Positions 51,201-63,200 of a stretch of 64,000 nucleotides of DNA are shown here, piece after piece (the stretch's first letter is position 1; every line of letters begins with the position of its first letter). The DNA lies in the NCBI GenBank assembly GCA_023055505.1, contig JALIRH010000036.1, positions 2,232,001 to 2,296,000 on the forward strand. The letters are read 5' to 3'. Below the pieces are notes generated by a model. That model did not search any database. It worked only from the letters and a program-made list of their open reading frames with translations, and was not told the DNA's origin. A program made the translations under genes and the position numbers. This DNA is from Callipepla californica brunnescens (lineage: Eukaryota; Chordata; Aves; Galliformes; Odontophoridae).

Positions 51201-54200
51201 TCTCTGGGTTAATACTAACTTCAGAGCATCACTGTTACTCTGAAGTACTTGGTCACTGCAGCAAGCACTCTGCAGTCGGTCATTTCCATCCCTTCTGAAA
51301 TTCTACTTTGCTGTAGCATCCTTGAACAGCTGAAATGCAGACTCATCCTGATGTGACTGACAGTGTTCTGTGCTTTTCCCTTCAGGCAAGCACGAGCTAG
51401 GCAATGCTTTCACAAGCAGCATAGCAGTTGGGACTGCAGTTTTTGGCAGGATATCAGTCCAGTTGTGTCAGCTTCTAAAAGCAACACGTGCAAGGAGAAG
51501 AAAAAGGATGATAAGAAAAACATCTTTATAGACACTTGAATTTTTTTTAATCATCTGTGTATAGGGTTTGTCACTGTTTAAACCAAAAACAGACTTTAAA
51601 GCTGTGTTGAGAAGGATTATAAAATATTTGACGTGCTTTGGAACTGCACAAATAACTTCCATGATTTTGGATGCATTCTTCTTTAGAAGCTTTTCACCTA
51701 GAGGAGAAGTAGAAAAGCTCTTCTCTTAGAGAGCATCACTAGACTGCAAGCACTGAGCTGGCTTTCCATGCGTTGTGGGCTGCAGCCTACAAGGTTGAGG
51801 GACTAAAATGCTTCACACACTGCAGTTTAAAGAAATAGCCAGCTGGTTTGTTTTTTCTTTATGTTGGCCTGCTGTGACGTATTATTCCCATCTTGGGAGA
51901 AGTCCTTTCAGATTCTGAGTTAAGACTGAAGACTCTGTGGAATAGGTTGAATATGCAGCTGTTCCACCTTTTCTCCTAGGGCTGTCAGCGGATTGTGGAA
52001 GACTGGCAAAGAATATTGATGGTCCGATCTCTTGTTGTGAATCCTCACGAGGACATGAGAACTTGGCTTAAGTATGCCAGCTTGTGTGGCAAGAGTGGGA
52101 GACTGGTGAGCATTATCAACCCCTACAATAGATTTTTAGACAACTGACTTTGTCATGCCACTTCAGCCTTCCAAACAATTAAGTGGGATGTGTCCTCCTA
52201 AGGAAGAGACTGATCAGAAATTACTGACATGCTAGAACTGTAACGAGCATGTAGTTAATGTTTGTAGCCAGTTAGTTTTGTGAGATGAGTATTATACCTG
52301 AGAGCACCTTGAAGCCAATTTTTTATTGCCTGCTTTACCTGGAAGTTCTTATGCATGATGGATATTTAATAATAGCAGTGCTCTTTGATAAAGCACTCTT
52401 TGTCAAATCTAGATTGTGGTGTTAATATCATGAAATGTTACAGTCCACTTTCAATATTCACTGCTAGATTTATTACCAGAAATGCTTGAAACAGACTTTA
52501 TACTCTGTACTGGCTTCTGAAGAGGTAATTAAATGTCAGATTCCATCAAAGAAATATATGGTTTGTAATGTGGTATTCTTCTGAGTCCAGGAAGTTGTAA
52601 AAAGGCTGCTGCATCTGTGCTTTATATGGATGTTCTAGATTTTTTTAATGGCAGGCAATTCTGTGGTGAATATGAGATGGAGGTAAGAATGAGCTTGTTT
52701 TTTAACCTTTTTTTTTAATTTTGTTTTAATGCTTGCTATTTCCTCCAGGCTTTGGCCCATAAGACACTTGTCCTGCTCTTGGGAGTAGATCCATCCCGAC
52801 AGCTGGATCACCCACTGCCAACAGTACATCCCCAAGTGACCTATGCATACATGAAGCACATGTGGAAGAGCGCCCGAAAGGTACAGAATAACATTACACC
52901 CTCTGTGCTTTGTTGCTGAGGTTTCATGCAGTGCTATACACTTTAGCTCTTTGTAGTCCACACAGAACAAGGTCAAGGGTGAATGTTTTATTTTTTTATT
53001 CTTTTTTTAAAGAGCGACTAGTCACTTTCCTTATCATTATTTTAAAGGCAAGCTTTTGAAATTTGATTTTTAATCTCAGTAGACAGAAAAAGTCTGGCCC
53101 AATTTTATCTTTCCATGTAGTTAATTTGATGTTAAACCGGTGTCAGGTATCCCAGCTGTGCAGCTAAGATTAATGGTCAGTTTTAACTCTTCTTTCCTCA
53201 CCAGAGTTCTACTCTGTAGGCTCAGCACTCAGCTTTTCTTCCACTGTTCTGATTGCCAGGTCTCCATATCATACACATGGTCAGGGCTACATGATGGAAA
53301 AAGGAAGGAGTTCTTTCATTTCCAGTTTTAGAATATCTAGAACAATTTGTACTTAGTCGCTGAGCGGAACTTTTATTAAAGGCACAATTGAAAATTTCTA
53401 ACTGGAAGACAGCTGAAAAGTACATAGGATTTTGTCAGGGGAACAATTTGGCTCTGAAGAGCCTGGGATGAATGTTTGTGAAATTGCAACACAGAGGGAA
53501 TTTACATACTCAAATCCAATAAGCTTCAGACTGGGTAACTTAGCTTTTTTTTTAATATACATTAAAGCTTCTGTTTATTCTCATATTCTGCCACATCTTT
53601 TTTTAATTTTTTTCTGTCTTTGGGGTTGCCAGCACTGGAGCAGAGCCGCTGCTGTGGGATGATGGCCATGACCTAACTATTCTTTATTTGAATTTAAAAA
53701 ACAGAAGGGCCTGCTGATGAGGCCCTGTTCTGTTGGCTTTGTAAAGCAGTGTAATGGCCTCTTGATTTCTTCATTAAATAACTCCAGGAATATATGGGTC
53801 TTCTCTGCCTGCCTCGCTCAGTGGAAGTGACTTTTTTCTCTTTGACCTGTGATAAAGAAATAGGTAAAAAAGGTGCAGGAAGAGAATGTATTTAAACTAA
53901 ACTGTTACAAGATTATGTGGCACCCATGAGGAGAAAAAAAAAAAAAGAAAGCAAAGCAGCAAAGATGAGAAAGAGACAGATGTGGATGCAATCACAGCCT
54001 CTTGCTTGCTGAATGATTTCATGTTTCCTACAGCACGTAGGCTCTGTGCTTAGAGACTTTCACAGTTCTGTTTTGACAAATATCTGGTACAACAGCACTA
54101 TTCTTTTTAAGATTGTTTTTCCCTCCTACTTCTAATGAAGTACCTGGGTTATTAGCTGTGGAATGATGCCCCCATGTTAATGATGTGATACTTTAATTTT

Positions 54201-57200
54201 GCCTTAGGCCAATGCCCTTTTTCATGACAACTGATTTGTGCATGCTGACATTTGAACCGAGCAAATAAGGCATTCCAACTCAGGTGATTGCTGTCTCACT
54301 TTAAAGTAGATCATTCCTGTAGATGGAACAGAAGTAAATTGGACTCTTAATAGCACCTTCTGCAGTTTCTGACCTGAAATGACCTTGCAGATTGCAGGAG
54401 CTTTAATTATTTCCACTGAAGCATGCATGCTTTTTTTTTTTCCTAAATTTTCAGAGTTTTTTTGCCCCATAATTCATCCCAAGGAATTTTCAAGAGTATT
54501 CCCCCCAAATGTTGATAGTCGCTTTAGCACTGCTGCCTTCTGTAGTCTGCTGGCAAAGGAGCCACTTACATTTCTACCTCTTAAACAGCTTGAGGAGAGA
54601 TCTAGATTTTCATTTGTTGAAATAAGTTGAAGTTTAGGTTCTGTGGTATGTACTGTAGGTCTAGCCAAAGCTTGGGCTTTAGAAGGGAAGCTGCAGGTTT
54701 TCCTTCTGGCAGTATTTTCTCCAATTGTCTTTTCCAACCCATTGTTAACAGACAGGCTTCTTGGGATCTGTGATCTGGTCTGTTATGGTTGTGACCCATT
54801 CAGATACAGTATGTACATTATGAACATTTGATTGTGAGGATTGCTGGACTCTCTTTGATATTTTTGTTCAATTGCAAATGAGATAACACTATTTGATTTC
54901 TAGACTCTTACTACACTTGAGCAGTAACAGGACATTCTCTGCTGCTGAAGGTTCATTCTCATATAGTTGGCCTTGCCAGTTTGCCAGATCTGGTTTCTTG
55001 CACAGCAAAGCACAAATATTAACTTGCATTATTGTCAGTCATTTCCTTTACTGTATGCATGATGTGAAAGTGAGCATCAGGATGCAGTTATTTGTTCCTC
55101 AGTGTAGCCATTCAATGGCCAGATTTATAAGCAATTAAGAGTCCTGTTTATCAGGAGCTGCAGACCTGGCATAAATTGATTCTAGAGTTATGTGAATGGT
55201 TGAAAGGCTTTCAAAGGAAACAAAACCGTATTTTTTGCTTTTGTTGAAAACTTGTTTCCATGTTGTCTTCCTCATGTGAAATTTTATTTAACCCCCACTC
55301 TTACCACAACCATCATCCAATTCCAGATCGATGCGTTCCAGCACATGCAGCACTTCGTGCAGACGATGCAGCAGCAGGCACAGCATGCTATTGCCACTGA
55401 GGACCAGCAGCACAAGCAGGAGCTCCACAAACTTATGGCACGGTCAGCACCCACTCCTTGGAGACCCTCTGTAGCTGTGTGGTATCGCAGGGTCCGCACA
55501 CATGACACATTTTAGATGAAACCCACCCTTTGATTGAGAGGAATGAGATTTCTCATTTAAGTGATAAGAATATCCATCAATACACATCACTAATCATCTT
55601 ATGATTTCAAGAAGTGTTATTGTGACACTGGTGTAAACAAGCTCATATTTGTCCCTGGCAGCTGGCTGTGTTATTCCAGCACTGGCATCACTCTCATCTC
55701 TGCTTTTTCAGGAGATTCAGTCAGTAGGAAAGAAACACTTCCCACATGCCTGGCACATCTGTGCTTGGCAGTGTGTGCCCTTAGTATAACAGCAGTGCTT
55801 TGGGCATTGGGTGCCAAGCATGTGATGGTCTTTTAAAATATTATTGTATCAAAAATGTGTCTCATAAGCTCTGTTTTCCTCTGAAAATATGTTGTTACCA
55901 GATCTGTTGTTTCCTGTTTAAAGAAGAAATTGCATAGCGCTCGTTAATGAAGGGTTGGTTTTATGAGAATGGAAACTTGATAACAGCATTGTGTTAGTAT
56001 TTTCAGGTTGACTATCATGGAAAATTAGTAATGAGTTATTTTTCTTGAACAAGGCTTGCAGGAAAACTCAAAATATTGAAAGGACAGCTATGTAACTGTG
56101 GTATTTAGAGTCTGCTGAGAGAGCAAAGTATTAAGCTTTGCACAGAACTTCACAGCCCCACCCTACTGCAGGAAAATATGTTGTTTTTCTTTCCTCTGGG
56201 AGGAGGTGGCTTAATGGGGTTTCTGGCTTTGGGGAAGAGCATTTGCTCTGGACTTCTGCTGGCTGGCTGGCTGGTGCCTGTTGTCTCCACAAGGCTAGTT
56301 TGTGTGGTGATACATACAGCTAGTCAGCACACGTGTTACTGAGTAAGTCTCTTGATGCTTTTGTTAGCTACTTCTAAAGTGCATTTAATAACTGATAAAA
56401 ATGAGAAACAAAATTTGATCCTAGTTTTGTTCCATGAAGTTTAAACCATTAGCTGGTTAGCTCTGTGCTTACAAGGGAGATGTATTTGTTTTGAACCTTA
56501 CCTGTCAAATGCATACACTGCATTTGTAGAAGAGCCTTACTGAGTGGGTTTAGCACATGAAACCTTATTTATTTATTTATTTATTTTCAGACTTTAGATA
56601 AGAATTCTGCCTCTTAAACCAGCAGGTTTTGTTTTCATTCCAGGTTGTGTCTGAGTCAATAATCCCTTTGCTTAACCAGGTGTTTCCTGAAACTGGGTGA
56701 GTGGCAGCTGAACCTGCAAGGCATCAATGAGAGTACCATCCCCAAAGTCTTACAGTACTACAGTGCTGCAACGGAGCATGATCGCAACTGGTACAAGGTC
56801 AGTAAGGAAAGGTTCCAGACAGTGCAGAGAGATCAGTGAATCTGATCACATCTCCCCTATCTTGTTCCCATTACACCTTCCTTAGCTCTAGCATATTCTT
56901 CTTCTTTTTAAGCTTTGAAGAATTAAGGAGCATGGGAATGTAATGTGATTTATTTTTTGTTCCTTTGATGCTATAACATCCAAATGGAGCTCTTGACTGG
57001 AAACTCACCATTAAGATAAGGCAATAAGAACTATGAGTGATTAGAGAAAGTGAAGTATTGTGTTGTCTGCAGGGCATTACTTCTCATCTGTAGACTCAGA
57101 AAGGTTAAATTATTACCTGATACTCAGTACAGGTTGTAGAAAGAATTCATCTTCTTCGCCAGTTTTGTTGAAGACCTTCTGTCCTGTTGGCAGGCCTGGC

Positions 57201-60200
57201 ATGCCTGGGCAGTGATGAATTTTGAAGCAGTACTTCACTACAAACATCAGAACCAGGCGAGAGATGAGAAGAAGAAATTGCGTCATGCCAGTGGAGCCAG
57301 TATCACCAGTGCCAACACTGAGGGCAGCAACAGTGAGAGTGATGCAGAGAGCACTGAGAACAGTCCCATCCCATCTCCAGTGCAGAAAAAAGTCACTGAG
57401 GTATCAGTCTTCCTTATTTACATTATTTACTCTTCAGACACAGGGAAAAATTGTAGTGCAAAGCAAGCTCCTATGTATGCTTGGCTTGAGACACTGCCTA
57501 AATATAGACAACAAACTGAGGTATAAAGAACACTTCACAGTCCTACCAGCCTGAAAGATCTATGTGAATACAGATGTATATACATGTCTTCTGTCGAGCA
57601 AAAAATAAAGTCAGGGGTGATTTAGTTTGTGGGAAGCATGAATGGAAGCCAGCTATTATGTGGCTTAGGTCTGTTTCCACATAGCATGGGGAAAAAGGGA
57701 GAACTAAGTTTAGGATTCCTATGGTTTGGTACTCCCATGTAGAACTAATGCAGCAATTTCATTCCAAAAGGATTTGTCCAAGACCCTCTTGATGTACACA
57801 GTCCCTGCTGTCCAAGGTTTCTTCCGATCCATATCTCTGTCTCGAGGAAATAACCTACAAGACACTCTCAGGTATGTAATGAAGCCCATAGTAAATGAAA
57901 TCTAGCTGATGAAGTCATGTAGTTTAAGATTAGGTAGAATGTTTTCCTGCTCTCATCATGGCTAAACTTAAGAGAATGCTTCAGTTCAAACTAATGCATG
58001 TTAGGTTATCCTAGTTTGCTTCTGGGAAGAAGAACTTTTTGTAAATGTAACTGAAGATATTTGACTGGAATGTTTTGTTTTGTTTCATTCCTAATTGATA
58101 TTTCATTTTTCCAGAGTCCTTACCCTGTGGTTTGATTATGGTCACTGGCCTGATGTGAATGAGGCTTTGGTTGAAGGGGTCAAGGCAATCCAAATAGATA
58201 CTTGGTTGCAGGTAAGGAACACAGAGGGATAAGACCCTGGGGATCCTGGGGGCATCTTTTCCAAGTTACCCAGGATGATCCTTTGCTAAACAATTTTGTA
58301 GGTGAGTGGCAAGAGCAGTGTGCATGCATACAATTTGTAACTGTCTTAACAAGAATTTTGAGTAGATACTAGAGGAGCATTCTTGCATTGATTTCTGTGT
58401 TAATATGTAGACTAATTTATATGAATGAGACAACAAAGATTTTTAAAATTGAAGATGGTGATCAAGGGTAAAACAACACTGTGCTGCTCCAATGTAATCC
58501 TGACAGTGAGTCTATTTTGAGACTACTTTGTAGACTGAGTCTTGAAAAATGGCTTGATTTCTTATTTGAGTGTTACACTTCCAAGACTCTGTCCACGTGA
58601 AGATCCTGTAATAGTTTTGCACAGAACATTTGTCATCTCACTGAGTTGTTCTGCATTTTTGGCACTGTTTGGAACTTTGCCATTTTATCCTCTGACTAAT
58701 CTCAAAAATGAATGATAGGCCCGTATGTCCTTTAGAGACTGTGAGGTCTCTGGCAGAGGGAAGAACACAGCCTGTGAACTGTGTGTGTGAGCTGACAGGG
58801 ATGTTTATTTTACTTATCCTTACTATTAGGTTATCCCTCAGCTTATTGCAAGAATTGACACCCCTCGACCATTAGTAGGACGTCTCATTCATCAGCTCCT
58901 CACAGACATTGGACGGTACCACCCCCAGGTAAGCTTTAGCTTAGAGAAGGAATTTCCATGAACTCGTAGCTTATTAAGGTATTTCTTGTGTGTTCCATCT
59001 CACTGCTCTGGATACCTGCTACGGAATTCACTGCAGGTGACAGTGGGGGCATTTCTCCTGCTGCAGTTCTGAGGGACTATTTCACCCCAGTCCTATTCAA
59101 ATAAAAAAAAGAAATAAAAGGTGCGTGAGCAATGCTGTGGGGGAAGTCCTCTTCCTCTAATAGAAAATTGGGTAGTGCAGATCATCATCTTAAATCTAAT
59201 CTCATTGTGACTGCTACGAGTCTGCTCCTGAGATGTTTTTTCAGAATTGCTTCCCACAGTGTGGAAAATCACAAAATGCTAAGTATGTTTTTCTGTTCTT
59301 TGAGTTTAATACAGGCTCTTAAAATCATTCTGCTATTCAGAGAATTAAAGTCTTGTAAGCTCTTTGGATTGGAAGACTTTGAATAGCAAATTCCTACCAC
59401 CTCTCTCAAGAACCGAGATTACATTCACTTGTTCAATCCTAAGACTGCTATTAATGTTCTGCTGATCTTTCAATTTATGCAGCTCTTCTGTGTGGTTCTA
59501 AAACATTGCTATTTGTTGATATCCTGTAGGCTTTGATCTATCCTCTGACTGTGGCATCTAAATCCACCACCACTGCTCGCCACAATGCTGCAAATAAAAT
59601 CTTGAAAAACATGTGTGAGCACAGTAACACGCTGGTGCAGCAGGCAATGATGGTGAGTGCTTAGTGTACCATAAGGTGTGTGACGTTTCAGGTATGACAA
59701 CACAAAAACGACTATTAAATGTTAATTTTGTTCAAATATATATGTTTGTTAATTTGAAAGAACTTAGTGGCAGCATAATCTCAAGAGACTAATATAAAAT
59801 GGGCCGTAATATTCAGAGTTCTCATGTGTCCTTATGAATAAAGATGGAATAAATGAAGAATCACTTTTTCCACTAATATATTTTTGCTTAATGAAAAGAA
59901 ACAAAACATTTCATTTAATTCAGTTGCTATGTAATTTAATTCAATTGCTCAGGCTTTTTATGAATAAATGAAAACTAATGACTTTAGGCCAACTTGCACA
60001 AATATATACAAAATTTCAAGGGCAGCAAATGCAGTGAGAAAGCCTGATCATCATCTTACAGAAAAAGATGTAACCAACTTGTGGGAGTTTTTGTAGCTCC
60101 CTCTAGCTGACAGCAGCAAATACTTTATAACCATTGCAGAAGAAAGGAGTTTTACATTTTGAAGTCAGCATACGTTCATAATGGTTAGGGATTTTTTGAT

Positions 60201-63200
60201 TCTTTTATCTTTTCAAATAGGTAAGTGAAGAGCTAATCCGTGTGGCTATCCTGTGGCATGAGATGTGGCATGAAGGGTTGGAAGAAGCATCTCGTCTGTA
60301 TTTTGGAGAAAGAAATGTGAAGGGAATGTTTGAGGTGCTGGAACCACTTCATGCAATGATGGAGCGTGGGCCTCAGACTTTAAAAGAGACATCCTTCAAT
60401 CAGGTATCAGCAAATAATCTTCTGTTTGCCCTCAAAATTAGGCAGGACAGCCTCCTGCCCAAGATGAGTTCCAAGGACTGTTGCCATCTAAGGGAAAGAT
60501 TCAGGCTGTTGAGATTGTTATGTTGTTAGATGTCATTACTTTTCACTTATTTCTGGGTCTGTGTTGCTTTTGGTGGCTGTGGTATTCCATGGGTATAGCA
60601 GAATGCCTTAGATTCTTTATCAAGTGGGTGTCTGATGAGATCTGGAAGCCATACAACTGCTTTGCAATTAACTGTTCTAATTCCAGTCTGCTTTGCTTCA
60701 TGGTAACCACCAACACGGATTGTAGATGCTCTCTCAAGTCACCAGAAGAAGTTTGAGCTTGTTAGCCTGTTGTTAAAGGGTCTATTAATATTCAACAGAA
60801 TGAATGTTCTATTCATTCTGTTGCCTCCTATTGTGAAGACTATTTGGGAATAATGTTGCCCAAAACACTCAGTGCTTGTCTTAGATCCAGGAATTTCTGG
60901 TTCATTAGTTCTGGCATGCTACAAAAAAATGTGAGGTCAACGATTTGTAATGGAATTTGAACGTAGACTGTGCTGGTATTATGTGGTCTCCACCTGTTCC
61001 ACTGTAGTCTGGAGAAATGTTTCTCTTGTTTTTTCCCTTCCACCATAGGCCTATGGCAGAGATCTAATGGAAGCTCAGGAGTGGTGCAGGAAGTACATGA
61101 AATCAGGAAATGTTAAGGACCTAACCCAGGCTTGGGATCTCTATTACCACGTTTTCAGGCGTATCTCAAAGCAGCTGCCTCAGGTAGGGGGAGAGGTACA
61201 GTTCTGTTGTGAGGCTTACAGTGCATACTGTCAATACTAATCTCTGTTTAATGTTTTCTGGTTATTTGAAGCATTCAAATTCAGTATTCTAGAATTAACT
61301 GCTTTTAATTTGCTCAGAAGCTGCACAAGCTTCAAGTTTTCTACTTGTGCAGCCCTTTTGGCAAGAACTGAAGTATTGACAGCTGACTGCGAACTGTTCT
61401 AGGCTCCTTGCCAGCATGAACTCTTCAGATGTTTAAGTGAGATTGAACTGGAATGCTTGAGGGGTTGTGTTTCATCTTTCTGTAGCTCACTTCTTTGGAA
61501 CTACAGTACGTGTCACCAAAACTCTTAATGTGCCGAGACCTGGAACTGGCAGTGCCAGGGACGTATGATCCCAACCAACCCATCATCCGCATTCAGTCCA
61601 TTGCACCCTCACTGCAGGTCATCACCTCCAAGCAGAGGCCCAGGAAACTAACATTAATGGGTAAGAGGCAGCAGTTGACTTTGCTACTCTAGTATTTAAA
61701 CAGTTTTTAGTATATATTTAGTAAAACTTCTACAGCATTTCCATTCCAGTGTGGTATTTCTTAGTCTGGTCAGTCCGACTGCCAAACTTCTTGGTTCTTC
61801 TGTGTCCTTGTGTTTACTCTTCAGTGTTTTCTCAGTGAGAGTAAACTTTTCCCTATTAATCCTTTTCCAGGAAGCAACGGGCATGAGTTTGTATTCCTTC
61901 TGAAAGGTCACGAAGACCTTCGTCAAGATGAAAGAGTGATGCAGCTTTTTGGGTTGGTCAACACACTGCTAGCAAATGACCCAACTTCTCTTCGTAAAAA
62001 CCTCAGGTATGTGTTGGGGATGGTTGCTGAGTGTGCTTATGCACAAGTGACATCCAACAAATGTACAGGCACCCTTGGCACAAGCAACTGGTTTGTAATG
62101 GAATGAAGAGTATTGGAGCTAAGCTGATTTGAGCATGTGAGAGAGCACTCATTCATAGACTGAAACCTGGAGGAAAAGTTTTACATAAAACAAACGACTT
62201 CCCCAGGGTGCTAGTTCTTTCTTGTATTGTTATAGTATTTCAGATAAATGCTATGTCAAGATAGGCTCCTAAGGCAGTGTTCAAGCTGAGAGCAGGCTTT
62301 TTATCAAGGATGTCTTTTTATTATTATTTTTATTTTTATAGTCACTAAAAAGCTTGGTCAACAGTCACTGACTGAAGTTCTGTATGCTCTTTCAAATGTC
62401 ATCATATCAAATGTGATGTGACCCATGATGATCTACAATTTGCACATAAAATGTACATTCTAAAAGCATTATGCCTGTGAAAACCACATAAGCCATCCAA
62501 ATGGACATTCCATGACTGTTTGGAGGGAAAAATAAGAAAGTTAAAACATAGTAAGTCATAACATACAGCATGTTGAGCTCTGACTTTCCATTTTTTCCTG
62601 TAGCATCCAGAGGTATGCTGTTATTCCACTGTCCACAAATTCAGGCTTGATAGGTTGGGTCCCCCACTGTGACACACTGCATGCCCTCATCCGGGACTAC
62701 AGAGAGAAGAAAAAGATCCTGCTTAACATTGAACATCGCATCATGCTGAGGGTAAAGGGCAAAAGTAGCACATTTTTTGGTACATTCTCTTAGGACTCCA
62801 TTGTCTTTGTGAAGAACAGTGGTGCACACGTCTTTCTGGATTTATCTTTTTTTCTGATTTGTTGTCGGTACCAGTAATAAACACAGGAATATCAGATGAG
62901 TGTTCTGAAATACTACAAAAAGGCAAAATTGGCCATAAATTTATTTGTTTCTCCTTTCCTATTTTAGCAGTGACCATAAGTTGTCACCATCTGGTGACTA
63001 AAGTGTGTTTTGCATGAATATGATGTGCCTTATAGAAGGTGCCATGCTGCTGGCATTAACACTGAGACTAGGGAACATGGCCAAAGTTAGACAGAATGGA
63101 GAAACAGAATGTTTCTAGAGAAGTTGGAATTGCCTGCCAAAAAGGAACTTGTGTGCCAACCCAGGAAATGTTTTTCAAAACATATTTACCTCAGCAGTGT

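Noticed and set aside
54731..54745. TTTTCCAACCCATTG as another CR1 tail
   Set aside because: It shares only the short TTTCCAACC string. The adjoining bases lack the rest of the CR1 3' signature.
56566..56600. TTTTCAG after the ATTT repeat as the exon 38 acceptor
   Set aside because: The sequence after it does not encode MTOR. The acceptor at 56679 gives the correct phase and the [10 protein letters not shown] match.
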